The notes beneath the pieces are model-generated. The model was not told the origin of the DNA, did not search any database, and saw only the letters and a program-made list of their open reading frames with translations. Source: Chara braunii (Eukaryota; Streptophyta; Charophyceae; Charales; Characeae). From it: a DNA stretch of 42,549 nt. Positions 1-10,264 of the stretch are shown piece after piece. A program made the position numbers and the translations under genes. The stretch lies in contig BFEA01000076.1 in the NCBI GenBank assembly GCA_003427395.1, forward strand, positions 1,318,195-1,360,743, written 5' to 3'. Each line of letters starts with the position of its first letter. Positions within the stretch are counted from its first letter, which is position 1.

Positions 1-187
1 AAAGAGAGAAAAAAAAAAAGCAACCATGTATGAACTGACCTCGGTGTCGGGCGACCGAACCCCAGTCGGTCACCTTAAATTTGGCTGATTCACCTCTAGA
101 TTGGAAGGTAAGACGGGATTAGATTAGGACTTTCGCCTGACGTGCCAGAAAAATTAGGGGTAGAGAAGAGACCCCTAATTTTCACTA
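1..187 (+). mobile_element. 3' internal end of an upstream sister element
   Basis: Positions 45-160 match the reverse complement of 12380-12496, the segment that follows the integrase stop in the main element. Here the segment stands directly before an LTR, which is where the 3' end of an internal region belongs. It is followed by a perfect 12 bp inverted repeat (AAAATTAGGGGT at 150-161 and its complement at 171-182). The 9-nt spacer and its border are purine-rich (AGAGAAGAG) and could be the polypurine tract. I infer that the left LTR is shared with an element that continues off the left edge. Positions 1-44 start with an A/G-rich run and match nothing else here. Confidence 0.65.
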
Positions 188-3100
188 TGACGTTTGACAG
201 AAGTAACCCTTGAAAACGGCTAAATGGGAAGCCGGTCTCGACATGTCTAGGGGTCGTAGTTTCTGTCTGTTCCGAGGCTAGACCTGAAATGGCCGGCCGC
301 GGGGAGGCATCGAGGGAACTGTTCCCGACGCAATGCTCTCGCGGGGTATGACCGGGGCTGGAATGACAACCCAAATTTTTATCAACTTTGGTACTTAAAT
401 TAAAAATGGGAGAAAAGATTAGGAATAGTAGGAGATAAAAGAAAAATGAAATATTCCTTAATTTTTGTATTTTTCGCGGCCTTTGAATTTTGGGGAAAAT
501 ATTTTGTTATTTTACGTTTCCGGCAATGAAATTAAAAACAAAAGAAAAAACTAAAAATGATAAAGAAAAGAGGAACAAAGAATTTAAACTATTCAATTAA
601 AAACCCCTCGGAAATTAATTTTTGTGAACTTAACGATTATTTCACCAATTAAAACAATAGAGTTAAGAAAAGGGAAAAATGATTAAGAATGATCGGACGG
701 ACTGGAACTTATGGTTATTCAATGCCTGGCCTGATTTTGTTTGATTACCCACCGCCAGCTCATAACCCAGATTTAATTAAATTTTCTACACTCTAGTTTT
801 TTTACTATCCCCTGATGATCGAGATTTACCGTGTCGCCTTCCCGATTCACCTGATTACTAACCCCACTTACATTACACCGAGGATGCTCGCATGGACGGG
901 GTGGGACGATGCTACCTTGGGTCGACAGTATGGTATATGGCTTGGTACGGGTATGCGATTCATAGAGAATCGACCTTGTTATGGAGTGGGTTCATCCTAC
1001 GGTATCTGACGAGCTTCAGGTTCGGTATGGGCTCGACGACACTTTCTTTGGGCTCGAGGCCACTACGACGACTCATTTTCGGATTTGCGGCGACTGCAGC
1101 GATTTATGCCCGGGTTCGGAACCCTGACGACAGGATACTTCAGGTACGGAACCACTACACCGAGTTGTTTCAGGTTCGGGGATACTATGATAATTCATTG
1201 TCAGGTTCAGAACCTTGACGACAGATTATTCCAGGGTCGGTCGTGGGTTTTTAATTCAGGTCGGACACAGGGTGATTTATCTTCAAATAGGGGACCACCA
1301 TGGCAGTTTACTTTGGGCACATCGGCTGGAATTATTATCAGGTTTAGGACCATCGAGGTGATATTTCTCAAGTTCGGCACCGCAGCGGCGGATCATGATC
1401 AGGCTCGGGGCCAATACTGTAGTCTGTTTCAGGTTCGGCGATCATTTATTCGCGACTATCGTTTTCAGGTTTGGTTTGACTCGGTAACGGAACGTTTCAA
1501 GTTCGGCATGGTTTATTTTCGGACCCGCGGACACTAGTGCAGTCCGTATCAGGATCGGAACCTTGGTGCCGGATTATTCCCGTATCGGTGTCATTGCGGC
1601 CTTATTATTTCATATTCCGTGTTGTCACGGATACTTACTTCGGGTTCGGCATTTTCACGGGTGTATTTTGCAGGCTCGATGTTGGTCCGGTACTGCGCGC
1701 CATCATAAGATCAGATCGCTAGTTGCCCGACATGGTGATTTCGGCTGCTGGCACGACTCATGTGTGATGAACTAACTCGGATGAAGGGCCTGTTGTGAGG
1801 CTGCTGAGTAGTGAAACTTTGGCATGACTCGTGACCGGTTTCGACTCGGCGCTGACAAAGGGGCAACTTGACAATTCCTCCCTGTTTTGGCATAGAGCCT
1901 GGGATGGCTACGAGTGATAATCTTCTGGTCATGGCGTGGTCGCGCTGTTGTTGTTCCTTTGAAAATTCGGTCGAGAACGTACGTACCAAAGCGGGTTCGT
2001 CGATTCATTCAGCATGGTACGGAGGCCCTCGTGCATGTTGAGTCTGTCCCCGCAGAGACTTGGTCAAGGCGAGACCCTACTGAGGCGGTGGCCTGGTTCT
2101 TAGGACGAGATATAGTCAAGGCAACGAACGAACAGCAAAAGCATTCGGACGGGGGGGAACTCTCTCAGTACAAGCAAGGTGTACTCCGCACGCGACAAGC
2201 AGACGAAGGCGGTTACAGACGCTCCGACGGGGGAGCGGTTGAGAGCATGCATTGTGCGCCCACCTGCGTCGCATGCAGTACGCTATTGGGAGCCGGCGGC
2301 TGAGGGGGAAGCCCGAGAAGGATATCTAAGCCGAACCAGTACGAGGAGGGTGGCAGGTGAGCTAGGCGTCTCTCGTGCTCTGTGTTACTGAAAAGTGTGA
2401 GAGCACTGCGAAGGTAGGCGAGGGAGAGACGAGCTCGTGTCTTAAGCGTGGTCGGTGCTTGCGTGTTCGAGTGTTTCCGCGCTTGCTGTACGCACTTGCG
2501 GGATGGTGTGATTGATCACCCATGAGCGAAGCGAGAAGGAGAGAGGATGTGAAGGAAATGAACGCGCGACAGAGAAGATAGTCGAGCATCAACAGCGAGG
2601 GGTTACGCACCTGGCAGCTGCTGCGACCAGTTTCATTTAGATTTAGGGGGGGCAGGGTTGAACCCCCGTGAAAGAACACTTCAAGTCGACACACGATGAG
2701 GTTGTGACGTGAAGAAGAGAGAGAGAGAGGGCAAGAAAGGATCGAAGTGTCTCCGTTGTGCAACGATGGCAAGAGGGGAACCCAAAGTCAAGAGCGCGGG
2801 CCGCTACTGAGTGACTAATGCAACCGAATGGCACTAATGACTGAGTGTGCTGAAGATGCTCTCACTTCGACGGTGGGCCTCCGAAAACCGTCCACGCGGA
2901 ATGTGACAGCTCATACCTCTCAGGAGCTGTAATGAGACCGGGACTCAAAATAAGGATCGTCGGGCAGCTAATGTCCCCACGCCTTTCCTCCTCTTCCTGT
3001 CTTCGATACGAGTGTCGCCATCGAGCTTGACTACGACTTTTCCCCCGTCAAGAGGGTTTACGTATAGCCGAAAGATCTGCGACCCGAGCGAGATATTCCG

Positions 3101-4521
3101 TTGTTTCCCCGACTGTCAGTGAGCGAGATATCCGACTTCCTGGCCTCACCTCAAACAAGCTCACAGGTTTGAGTTGTTTCATTTGAATAGCGTTGAGTAA
3201 CGTCGTGAGGTGAGAGATAATGCACGTGGGGCATAGAGAGAAAGTGCGAGAAGGATTGAAACTATGAGAGATTATATATCCCGTGCCAGAGTATGAGTGA
3301 GCGTGATAGAGGGCCAAAGGGGCGGTGAAGTTGTGAGGTCCATGTGTACTGTTTGGTTTTGGCTCACGCTTGGTTCCTAGACTTTATACTCCAGGAAACC
3401 GACTTTCTGTAACCCAAGGCTTGGCCGTGCAAATTCCTGAACTCCTCTTTTTGAACTTGGGGTTTCGTCTTATTCTACCTACTACGTTGCAATACGACCA
3501 AGGGGAAACAATTACAGCGAGGGGCGAAGAGAGGAAGTAAGCGGAGAGGGGAGGGGAGAGTATCCGCGAAAGAAAAACAGGGTCATTCGCGAAGAAAGAC
3601 AGGAGAGAGTGAGAACATCGAGTGAGAGAGAAGGTGAGAGAAGGGGTTGTGTCAAATAAAGAAAGGACTGTTTGATCTTGCAGCGGGCAAATCTTGCAGT
3701 AGGGTGAATTTTCCGCCCTAACGGGTGAATGCTTGAACTGGCTCGAGGAACGGGCTTGCGGTACTGACGGTTGGATAACCAACTTTGCTGTGGGAGCACT
3801 TCGCCGCCCTGANAGCTGTTGATTGTTCAAAACTGCGGTGGATAAGACTTCATGAACTAACAACATACTATTTGAACTTACCCCAGAAGAGAATTATTAA
3901 TCTGGGAGTTGGGAATTTGAATCTGGGGTCGTACGACCTTACTGGACAAGCTATTGAAAGCTTGAACTCGATGTTATATGCCCTTGCTAATCAGATAATT
4001 GGCGGTAAAAACTTGGCGTTGGTTGTTCTTTTTGTGTGATTAGTCAGTCAACTGAATGAAATCGATGTCAAATGAGCTTGTGGACACCCGGTCGGCAAGG
4101 CCTGGTCGCCTACCTTGACTTACCGTAGAACGAAACTATTGACCGGCTCGGGGATTGTTCGTACTTGTTGTGGGAAAGGACTGATGATTTGTTTGTTGCT
4201 CAGCCAAACTAGCTGCTGGGTAAAACCGCCGGTCAACTTGTCGGTAGCTCCGACTTGCTGTTGGGGAAAAAACTGTTGTACTCATTGTTGAACATTTTTG
4301 AAGAACTTGTTGATCCGACAAACCACCACATGAACTTTGTGCTGTAGGGACGCGCGGGGAAACCCAAGATCAACGGAGTAAAGTATGGAACGGAACTGTT
4401 CCTTCGAACGTCAATCCCTGCCGGACGCTGAGGACCTCAGAAGCGGGCGCGGTCAGTGACAAGCGCCGTAGCCCATCGCTTCAGCGTACCTCAGGTAGCC
4501 CTCCCCGGATTTCCTCACAAC
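188..4521 (+). mobile_element. 5' LTR of giant Ty3/gypsy element
   Basis: This 4.33 kb stretch recurs at 18846-23172 in the same orientation with scattered substitutions and small indels, for example 9 extra bases near 2310. It begins TGACG and ends CTCACA, so it has the usual TG...CA ends. A primer-binding site follows four bases later, which makes it the 5' LTR of a plus-strand element. The exact first base is uncertain, because homology with the other copy starts about ten bases earlier, near 178. Positions 1010-1700 hold degenerate short repeats around TTCAGGTTCGG. One unresolved base lies at 3813. The many short open frames inside are not preserved as proteins between copies, and I do not call them genes. 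LTRs this long are typical of Ogre-like elements. Confidence 0.85.
1010..1700 (+). repeat. degenerate short repeats inside the LTR
   Basis: A motif close to TTCAGGTTCGG recurs more than ten times (for example near 1017, 1140, 1168, 1200, 1339, 1369, 1429, 1497 and 1546), often about 30 bases apart. It is often followed by a short GC-rich spacer such as AACCCTGACGAC. The same array is present in the right LTR at about 19670-20360. The position, in the 5' quarter of the LTR, is where U3 enhancer repeats would lie, but that role is inference. Confidence 0.6.
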
Positions 4522-4525
4522 TTTG

Positions 4526-4543
4526 GCGCCGTTGCCGGGGAGG
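4526..4543 (+). promoter_or_regulatory. primer-binding site, tRNA-Asp type
   Basis: The sequence TGGCGCCGTTGCCGGGGA is complementary to the CCA-tailed 3' end of plant tRNA-Asp over all 18 bases. It lies four bases after the LTR end. Plant Athila/Tat elements use the same type of primer site. It primes minus-strand DNA synthesis, so the direction of the element is left to right, opposite to the gag-pol block at 12546-18836. Confidence 0.9.
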
Positions 4544-6565
4544 GGATTGCACCCCCAAGGCCGCGGCCTTCCCTAATCAACGGGGGTGCCATGGCTAATT
4601 AGCCGGGAGTTAGTTAGATCCGAATACCTTGATTAGTTGATTTTTATTAGTTTTTATTAATTTCGAATATCGTTTTTCTAAAATATCTCCTTATCCGCAC
4701 AATTTTGTGTAAACTTCGTTGGGGACAAAGTTCATCCTCTCCACGAGACAAACATTTTGGCGCGTTTCGCGAAAAATTCTAACTGTCAAATTTTAAGAAA
4801 ATCAAATTTTCTTATTTTTTTATTTAATAATTAGAAAATTTCAGGTTTTTTTTTTTTTTTTTTTTTTTCGGGGATTTGGTCCATTTTTTAGAGATAACTT
4901 CTTAAACCAAAGTTGTTCAGTTTATTTTTCCCGTCATTTTGATACCTTAGACGAGGCAAACGGAGTTAGTTCGAGAAAAAAAAAACAGCAAGTAAGAGCG
5001 AAGAAAATAAACGAAAATAAAAATGGAATATTTATTTTCTTCAAATTTTTGTGTAAAATAGGAAAAAGGGGTTTAAGAGAAAGTAATCTGTCAAAGCTTT
5101 TGCAAATATCGAGAGGAGTTGACGGGAAAATTTTTGGGACGGTGCGAGTGTTGGAGGAGAGCGTGCGGTTGCGCGCAAAGCTCCAAGACCCTAGTTAGTT
5201 AAACCCTAATTAGGGGAAACCCTAGTTAGGTGAAGTCTTATTTAGGGTTTTAGGGTTTGATAACAACCTCGAGGTGCCACTAAAAAGTCGGTTCGAAATA
5301 TATCTGAATTATTTTGCTATTTTCTCTTTCTCGGCATTTTCTTATAATTAATTGAAAGAAAATACTTAAAACATCGAAGAAGAATTAATTGAAGTTTGTT
5401 ATATTTTGGTTAAAAATCCGCCCATTGTTTCTTTTGGACGGTTGCGCTAGGGGCGACAGTCTTGAACCCCATCCCAACGGAGGGAGGGTGAATGCTGCGG
5501 AAATGTTTCTGAAATTTTGTGTATTTTATCGAAATAATTACAAAATAATTAAAGAAAATACTTAAAAAGCAATTAGAAATTCAAAACTCCTTTTCGGAAA
5601 TGATATTTTTTTGATACACCCCTTCAGCGGCATTTTTGAGGCCTTCGGCCGAGCCCCTTCCCAACGGGGGGAAGCGAAGTGCCGCCGAAATTTTCAAGAA
5701 TTCGTAAAAATTCGCTGGGGTCTTCTTAAATCAAGCAATTTTGCGTAGAGACATATATAAGGAATATAAATATATGTAAAGTAAGGAAGGAGATATATCT
5801 TGCAGAAATATAATTTTTGTAAAATTAAAAACAGTAAAATACAGAAAAATTCCCTAGATAGGAAAAGGGAAAGGGAATTAGAGTGAAGAAGTTACAAGCT
5901 TGTTCCCTTACCCCCTTGTGAGGGTTGGGTCCAGTGACGAGATTTTTTTCCAAATTAAAATTATTTATTTGGTATTTATATAATATAAATTAAAAATAAA
6001 TGGTAGGTGTGTGCCGGAAAGAGAAACGAACTTGCCGCGCTGCTCTCTAGGGGAAACCTTGTATGCCCTTAGGCAGTGATGGAGAGCCAGTAGTTTTGTG
6101 TAGATTAAAAGTAATTTTTATTAATTTAAATTTATTAAAATTTCTTAAAAATATGAAAATGGCTTAGGGAAATAGCCGAAAGAAGGTGACGGCCTTCTAA
6201 TTTTGGTTCTTAGATAAAGGGTGACAGTTGTACTCCGGAGGGGTGACCGGAGCAGCCGCAAGCCGGGTTCCCTCGAACAGAGCACACGCTTTGTATTCGA
6301 GGGAAGTCGACTATAGGGCCTGTTTGCTTTGTTTAGGGTTGGGATTCCGCCCTTTGACTCCTTAGGGGACTCTTGGGATAGAACGGAGATAGATCGACAG
6401 CGTATTATCGGGGCTCCCAACGAAGGGAGGCGAAGCGCTGCCGAAATTTTTCTTAGAATCGACAGTCTGTTTCTACTATCTTTCACCTTCTCTACCCATT
6501 TCTCTTACTACGTCCTCTCTAGCCATCAGTTGGATGTGGCCGCTAGCGCAGGTAGAGGTCTACGA
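4544..6565 (+). other. AT-rich untranslated leader of the element
   Basis: About 2 kb between the primer site and the first coding region holds no convincing gene. It is AT-rich, with a T tract at 4846-4868 and a stretch at 5190-5260 rich in CCCTAA/TTAGGG-like words. Three related GC-rich motifs lie at about 5459-5515, 5641-5697 and 6409-6455. Each has CCCAACG, a G-rich run, then GCGAAG-like and GCCGAAA. A leader of a retroelement normally carries the packaging signal, but that assignment is inference. Confidence 0.6.
5459..6455 (+). repeat. three copies of a GC-rich leader motif
   Basis: Copies at about 5459-5515, 5641-5697 and 6409-6455 share the order CCCAACG, then GGGAGG or GGGGGG, then GCGAAGNGC, then GCCGAAATTTT. 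The first copy is the most diverged. The CCC and GGG runs flanking AACG can pair into a short stem. The copies stand out from the AT-rich surroundings. Confidence 0.55.
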
Positions 6566-6569
6566 GGCC

Positions 6570-7512
6570 AGTAGCGCTTGGGACGTGAGCCCCCAGAGCT
6601 CATAGAGGGGAATCTGGTGGAACTCACAATTCCCCGCACGCAGCGCCCGATATACTGACGGTCAGTTTGCGTGGAGGTCCATTGTCTTATCTGCGGACGT
6701 GTGGCTTTGGACGCATAGAGAGCACCGGCGTGGACAGGGGGGGGGGCGTAGTGAGGGCCTACCTGTACTTAGGGCCGAACGCGGTCAAGGAGGCCGCGCT
6801 GAGTCTCACGACAACGGGGACTAGTGACGCGGTTAGCAGGGCTTTACGCTACCTGAGGGACGAGGTCGCCGCCTTCCGAGCGAAGGACTCGAGCGACCCG
6901 TTGACGTTATTCCACCGACGGCCTCCTCTTGATATCACAAGCGAGCTTGTGATAGCGCGAGACCGGTTTTTTCTGTACAGCGTCTCGAGTCTGCGGGCGA
7001 TAGTCCTTGCGTTCGTTGTAGAGACCATCTTCAGAAGTATAGGCGGAGTAGTCGAGGCGTACTTCGCCTATCGTGATCTCAAGGCCCTTGCCAGAGGACC
7101 CGGTGACCTCGACTACCTCTATTATTCGCTTGCGACCGGTGGGCCTCGTTGGGGAGACGAGAGGGTTCAACTTATAGAGATGATTCGTTCGATAGACGAT
7201 GAGTGACCCTTGTCTCCGTGCGTTTGGGATTGGCTGGACCGTGAGCTCCGAGCAGGCCCCGAGTAAGTGACCTGCATCGGGAGACTCTTCTCAGACGACT
7301 GGGGTAGCTGGTGGAGTGAGGACGTTGGGCGACCTCTACTACACGGCTATTAGTTGGCGGAGTATTACCAGGCTATAGGACAGGTGCCATATCGCGTCGA
7401 GGACGAGTTCGACGATGAGGGTTGGGAGCGAGAGGACGACGAGGACGCCTGGGAGCCGGACTGGGTCGACCCAGAGAGTGAGGTTGATGAGGAGGAGGAG
7501 GACGACACGTAG
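6570..7512 (+). pseudogene. family A accessory protein, copy A1 (broken)
   Basis: I do not recognise this protein family. The best open stretch is 6667-7206. It includes FVVET, LARGPGDLDY and ERVQLIEMIR, which align with FVVEQ, LARGQTDRDW and ERGIQLIEFLR in copy A2. Homology continues past three in-frame stops (TGA 7204, TAA 7264, TAG 7351), through IGRLFS and LAEYYQ, to a very acidic tail rich in Asp, Glu and Trp that ends at 7512. The N-terminal part (PPELIEGNLVELTIP, from about 6587) is in another frame, so at least one frameshift is present. No ATG start is left. It is the first of three tandem copies between leader and gag. The original product would be about 300 residues with an acidic C-terminus. 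Confidence 0.65.
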
Positions 7513-7643
7513 ACGCGCACTTCCCACGCATAGGCGTACCGATTAGGGCCTTGGCGGAGTGTGCGGCGAGGCGAGTGCGAGCTAGGGTAGCGGTGAGATT
7601 CGGCAGGAGAGGGAGAGAGTGAGATAGGAGACCTTGCAGGCAG

Positions 7644-8768
7644 ATGGTAGAGGAGATCAAGAGAGTTAACCTACCCTTTGGTGATTTCAGATGGCCTAGA
7701 CCACTCGAGTTCATAGCTCCCGACTTGGTGGAGCTTGATCTACCGGCCAGATGCGTAGCTGAGCCAGGGCTGATTGACCACTGGGGGTCGACTTGACTGG
7801 GGCCAGACGTGCACCTATGGTCATATACCGTTCAAACCTACGAGTCTGATCTGTAGAGGTGGCGGGCGCCTGGCACGATGTCCATAGAGGCCGTAGGGCA
7901 TATTTATTACTCACGTGAGGTGAGTGGCGCCGTCTATATCCAGAGCTTGGTACATGGGTTCTGGCGGTATGAGCGAGAGGTGAGAGAGATTCTGACAGGC
8001 GTGATAGAGAGTGCACACGAGGGGATTGAGGATCTGTATGGGTCTATCAGGGAGGCGAGGACTACGTTTCGGATAGGAGGGTTGGCTTTCCCGACGATCC
8101 GACTGCGTGCCAGGTTCCCGGTCTTTGTAGTGGAGCAACTTTGGGGCTTGGGGTGCGCCGGGGAGAGATATTTCGCGGCTCTAGAGCTCGACGAACTAGC
8201 CAGAGGGCAGACGGATCGGGACTGGATTGCCTACGCACATTTCGTAGGCGGGCCTCTTACTGGAGAGAGGGGGATACAGCTCATTGAGTTCTTACGTACT
8301 CTAGCGCCTACAACAGACCCCCACTCCTTTCTCCCGGCCCAGCCCTTGGAGTTCTGGCTGGCACTAGACAGGGAGGTCCGGAGACCAGTGGATAGTTTGG
8401 AGGGGGTCGGACGACTCTTTAGCGGGACTCCCGGCGACAGGCCTGCTCTCCTCATCTCTATCTGGGAGTTGGAGGAGCATTACCAGAGGATATATCCAAA
8501 TAGAGAAGAGCTCGGCTAAGACGTCGATGATCGAGATTGGGAAAACCTTAGCAACGCAGAGCCTTGGGGAGAGGGCGAGAGACCATGGAGAGACGTGCCT
8601 GACGCAGGGCAAGACGACTTTGACGCCGATTTAGAAGGACTAGACGGCGACGGTTGGGGGCATCTAGCTCAGGCCGAGGGACAGGAGCATATCTCCTGGG
8701 GCCGGGGTGTGAATGCAGACAGAGACGAGGATGTGGGCGAGGATATGCCAAATGCGGGAGACGATTAA
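7644..8768 (+). pseudogene. family A accessory protein, copy A2 (three stops)
   Basis: An ATG at 7644 opens a frame that runs to 8768 with only three in-frame stops (TGA 7794, TAG 7854, TAA 8517). The longest uninterrupted part is 7878-8519. Landmarks shared with A1 and A3 are PLEFIAPDLVELDLP, then YEREVREIL, then FVVEQLWG, then LARGQTDRDW, then GERGIQLIEFLR, then WLALDREV, then VGRLFS and EEHYQ. The tail after the TAA is rich in Asp, Glu, Gly and Trp like the A1 tail, so the frame once continued. Each stop can be explained by one C-to-T or G-to-A change. No signal peptide or membrane helix is evident. The function is unknown. Confidence 0.7.
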
Positions 8769-8879
8769 AGATAGGGCATATCCGGGCATAGTGTAAAGAG
8801 AGGAGTAGTGGGGTGTCGGTTAATAGATATAGGGAGATATCTTTAGACGGGACAGGAGTGGCTGTAAGCGCTGATAGAG

Positions 8880-9116
8880 ATGGCAGACAGAGACACACTG
8901 AGAGTGACCCTTTCCTCGCGACGAGATAGGATAGGGGGTTGGGAAGAAGAGGTGATGGACGATGTTGCACGTCGGATCAGACTCATGACCGAGCATGCCC
9001 TAGAGATACGGAGAGGCCAGAGATACGGAGAGTATACCATCTACTTCCATGGACCTGACGGGAGAGTACAAAACACCTACTCGACTATACTGAGCCTGAG
9101 TGGTAGAGTTGTCTGA
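8880..9116 (+). CDS. family B small accessory protein, copy B1
   Basis: This 78-residue frame starts at ATG 8880 and is rich in Arg and Glu. It has a WEEEVMDDVARRIR helix followed by a YGEYTIYF strand-like part. A similar order (acidic-basic helix, then Tyr-Glu, then alternating hydrophobics) is seen in the frames at 11154 and 11632. This is the basis for grouping them, by eye and tentatively. Beyond its TGA the same frame stays open to another TGA at 9186, which overlaps the ATG of A3 in a TGATG arrangement, so the stop at 9114 may be a later lesion. The function is unknown. Confidence 0.45.
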   Translation: MADRDTLRVTLSSRRDRIGGWEEEVMDDVARRIRLMTEHALEIRRGQRYGEYTIYFHGPDGRVQNTYSTILSLSGRVV

Positions 9117-9187
9117 GGAGTTAGTAGCATCGTGAGACCGAGCACGCCGAAAGGGCTGGAGTTGCACGTGAAGGACGGAGTATACTG

Positions 9188-9976
9188 ATGAGGAGTGATT
9201 CGAGTGCGTGGTGGGCATATGTGCTACTACGGGATTCAGACTCTTATAGAGTGAAGAGGTTGGCCGAGCCTAAAGAGACTGCGCTCGGCTTCGACATACC
9301 TTTACCCGTGCGATTGGACGATAGCCGGAGGGTGCCACTTAGATATACTAGGACGTGGATAGCAGAAGGAGTGTTTCTTTGGACAGTGATTGAAGAGGTA
9401 AAAGAAATGGGGCGCGGAAGGCAGGTGGAGCTGATAGGATATCTTATCTTTGATCGAACGCGGGAGCTCGAAATAGGACTGACGCTGATCGGTGTCGAAA
9501 GGAGTCTATGGAGATACGAGGTGTTGGCCAGAGCAGTACTAGATAGGAAGGCGGGATTGTTAGGTGGAGATAGTCAACCGAGGGTGCGTATCGTGCTCGG
9601 TTCACCAGCGCAGGATCTTCACCCTGTACAGGGTTGGAGGTGGGCGCTTCCGCTGTTCGTAATAGACCAGGTATACGGAGGGATTAAGAGTCTAACACGA
9701 GCAATCAGACATACGCACCTTGCCCTTGGACTGGGGTTGGCACCAAGGTTCAAGGAGACCTACTTTGCCGTCAGCCTATGGTGGAGGCGCTTTGAAGAAG
9801 AAGAGTTGAGAGATCTCATAGACGCGACGTGCTGGGTTGACTGTCTAAGACCGGTCGACTTGGTCGACTACTGCAGGAGGCGTGTGGAGGAGAAGTTCGT
9901 TGGCTTAGAGGACTTGAGGCACTTATTCACGGAGATGGAGGAATGCCAAGGCGATCATCGACTGGAGTCAAGGTGA
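9188..9976 (+). CDS. family A accessory protein, copy A3 (intact frame)
   Basis: This 262-residue frame is the only uninterrupted A copy. It is homologous to A2 along most of its length. LGFDIPLPVRLDD aligns with the start of A2, VFLWTV with VHLWSY, SLWRYEVLARAVL with FWRYEREVREIL, LPLFVIDQVYGG with FPVFVVEQLWG, EEELRDLIDA with ERGIQLIEFL, and VGLEDLRHLFTEME with DSLEGVGRLFS. It is more diverged from A1 and A2 than these are from each other. It lacks the long acidic tail and ends at DHRLESR. No catalytic motif, zinc site or membrane helix is visible. It sits in the pre-gag array of the element and would be read in the same direction as the LTR promoter. It is a protein of unknown function. 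Confidence 0.65.
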   Translation: MRSDSSAWWAYVLLRDSDSYRVKRLAEPKETALGFDIPLPVRLDDSRRVPLRYTRTWIAEGVFLWTVIEEVKEMGRGRQVELIGYLIFDRTRELEIGLTLIGVERSLWRYEVLARAVLDRKAGLLGGDSQPRVRIVLGSPAQDLHPVQGWRWALPLFVIDQVYGGIKSLTRAIRHTHLALGLGLAPRFKETYFAVSLWWRRFEEEELRDLIDATCWVDCLRPVDLVDYCRRRVEEKFVGLEDLRHLFTEMEECQGDHRLESR

Positions 9977-9981
9977 GCAGA

Positions 9982-10224
9982 CAGCTAGTGAGTGAGGGAT
10001 TCACTGTCACAGTACTACTTAGAGCGCACATAAACGAGAGTTTGACGGAGGCCGAGTGCATGAGGTGAGCTAAAGACTTGGTCGACGAGTATCGGCCATG
10101 AGTCCTTGCTTGCGTCACCTTCTAGACGAAGTTGACTTATGAGGTAATGGTATGGTCAACAGGCTACTTGTGGACGGAGTGGTACTTCGACGAGACGGTG
10201 GTCGAGGCACGAGCTAGAGTATAG
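9982..10224 (+). pseudogene. decayed family B-like frame
   Basis: One reading frame of about 80 codons keeps coding character despite three in-frame stops (TGA, TGA, TAG). It contains LTEAECMR, AKDLVDEYRP and TYEVMVWSTGYLW, which resemble in order the helix and Tyr-Glu strand parts of the frame at 11154. It starts just after the end of A3. The call rests on weak similarity by eye. Confidence 0.3.
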
Positions 10225-10264
10225 GGAGAGTGGTAATGGACGCTTGAGCAATGAATAGCGGGGG

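Noticed and set aside
3384-4039. LTR frames of 84-160 codons found in both LTR copies
   Set aside because: They are present twice only because the LTR is duplicated. They show no domain, and the low divergence here covers both strands and non-coding positions alike.
5190-5260. Interstitial telomere from TTAGGG-like words (also 35695-35724)
   Set aside because: Only two or three imperfect units at each place, so no true telomeric array.
6145-7714. Minus-strand frames opposite the accessory genes (for example 6145-6486 and 7373-7714)
   Set aside because: They overlap A-family coding on the plus strand or the leader, and lack repeated or conserved motifs.
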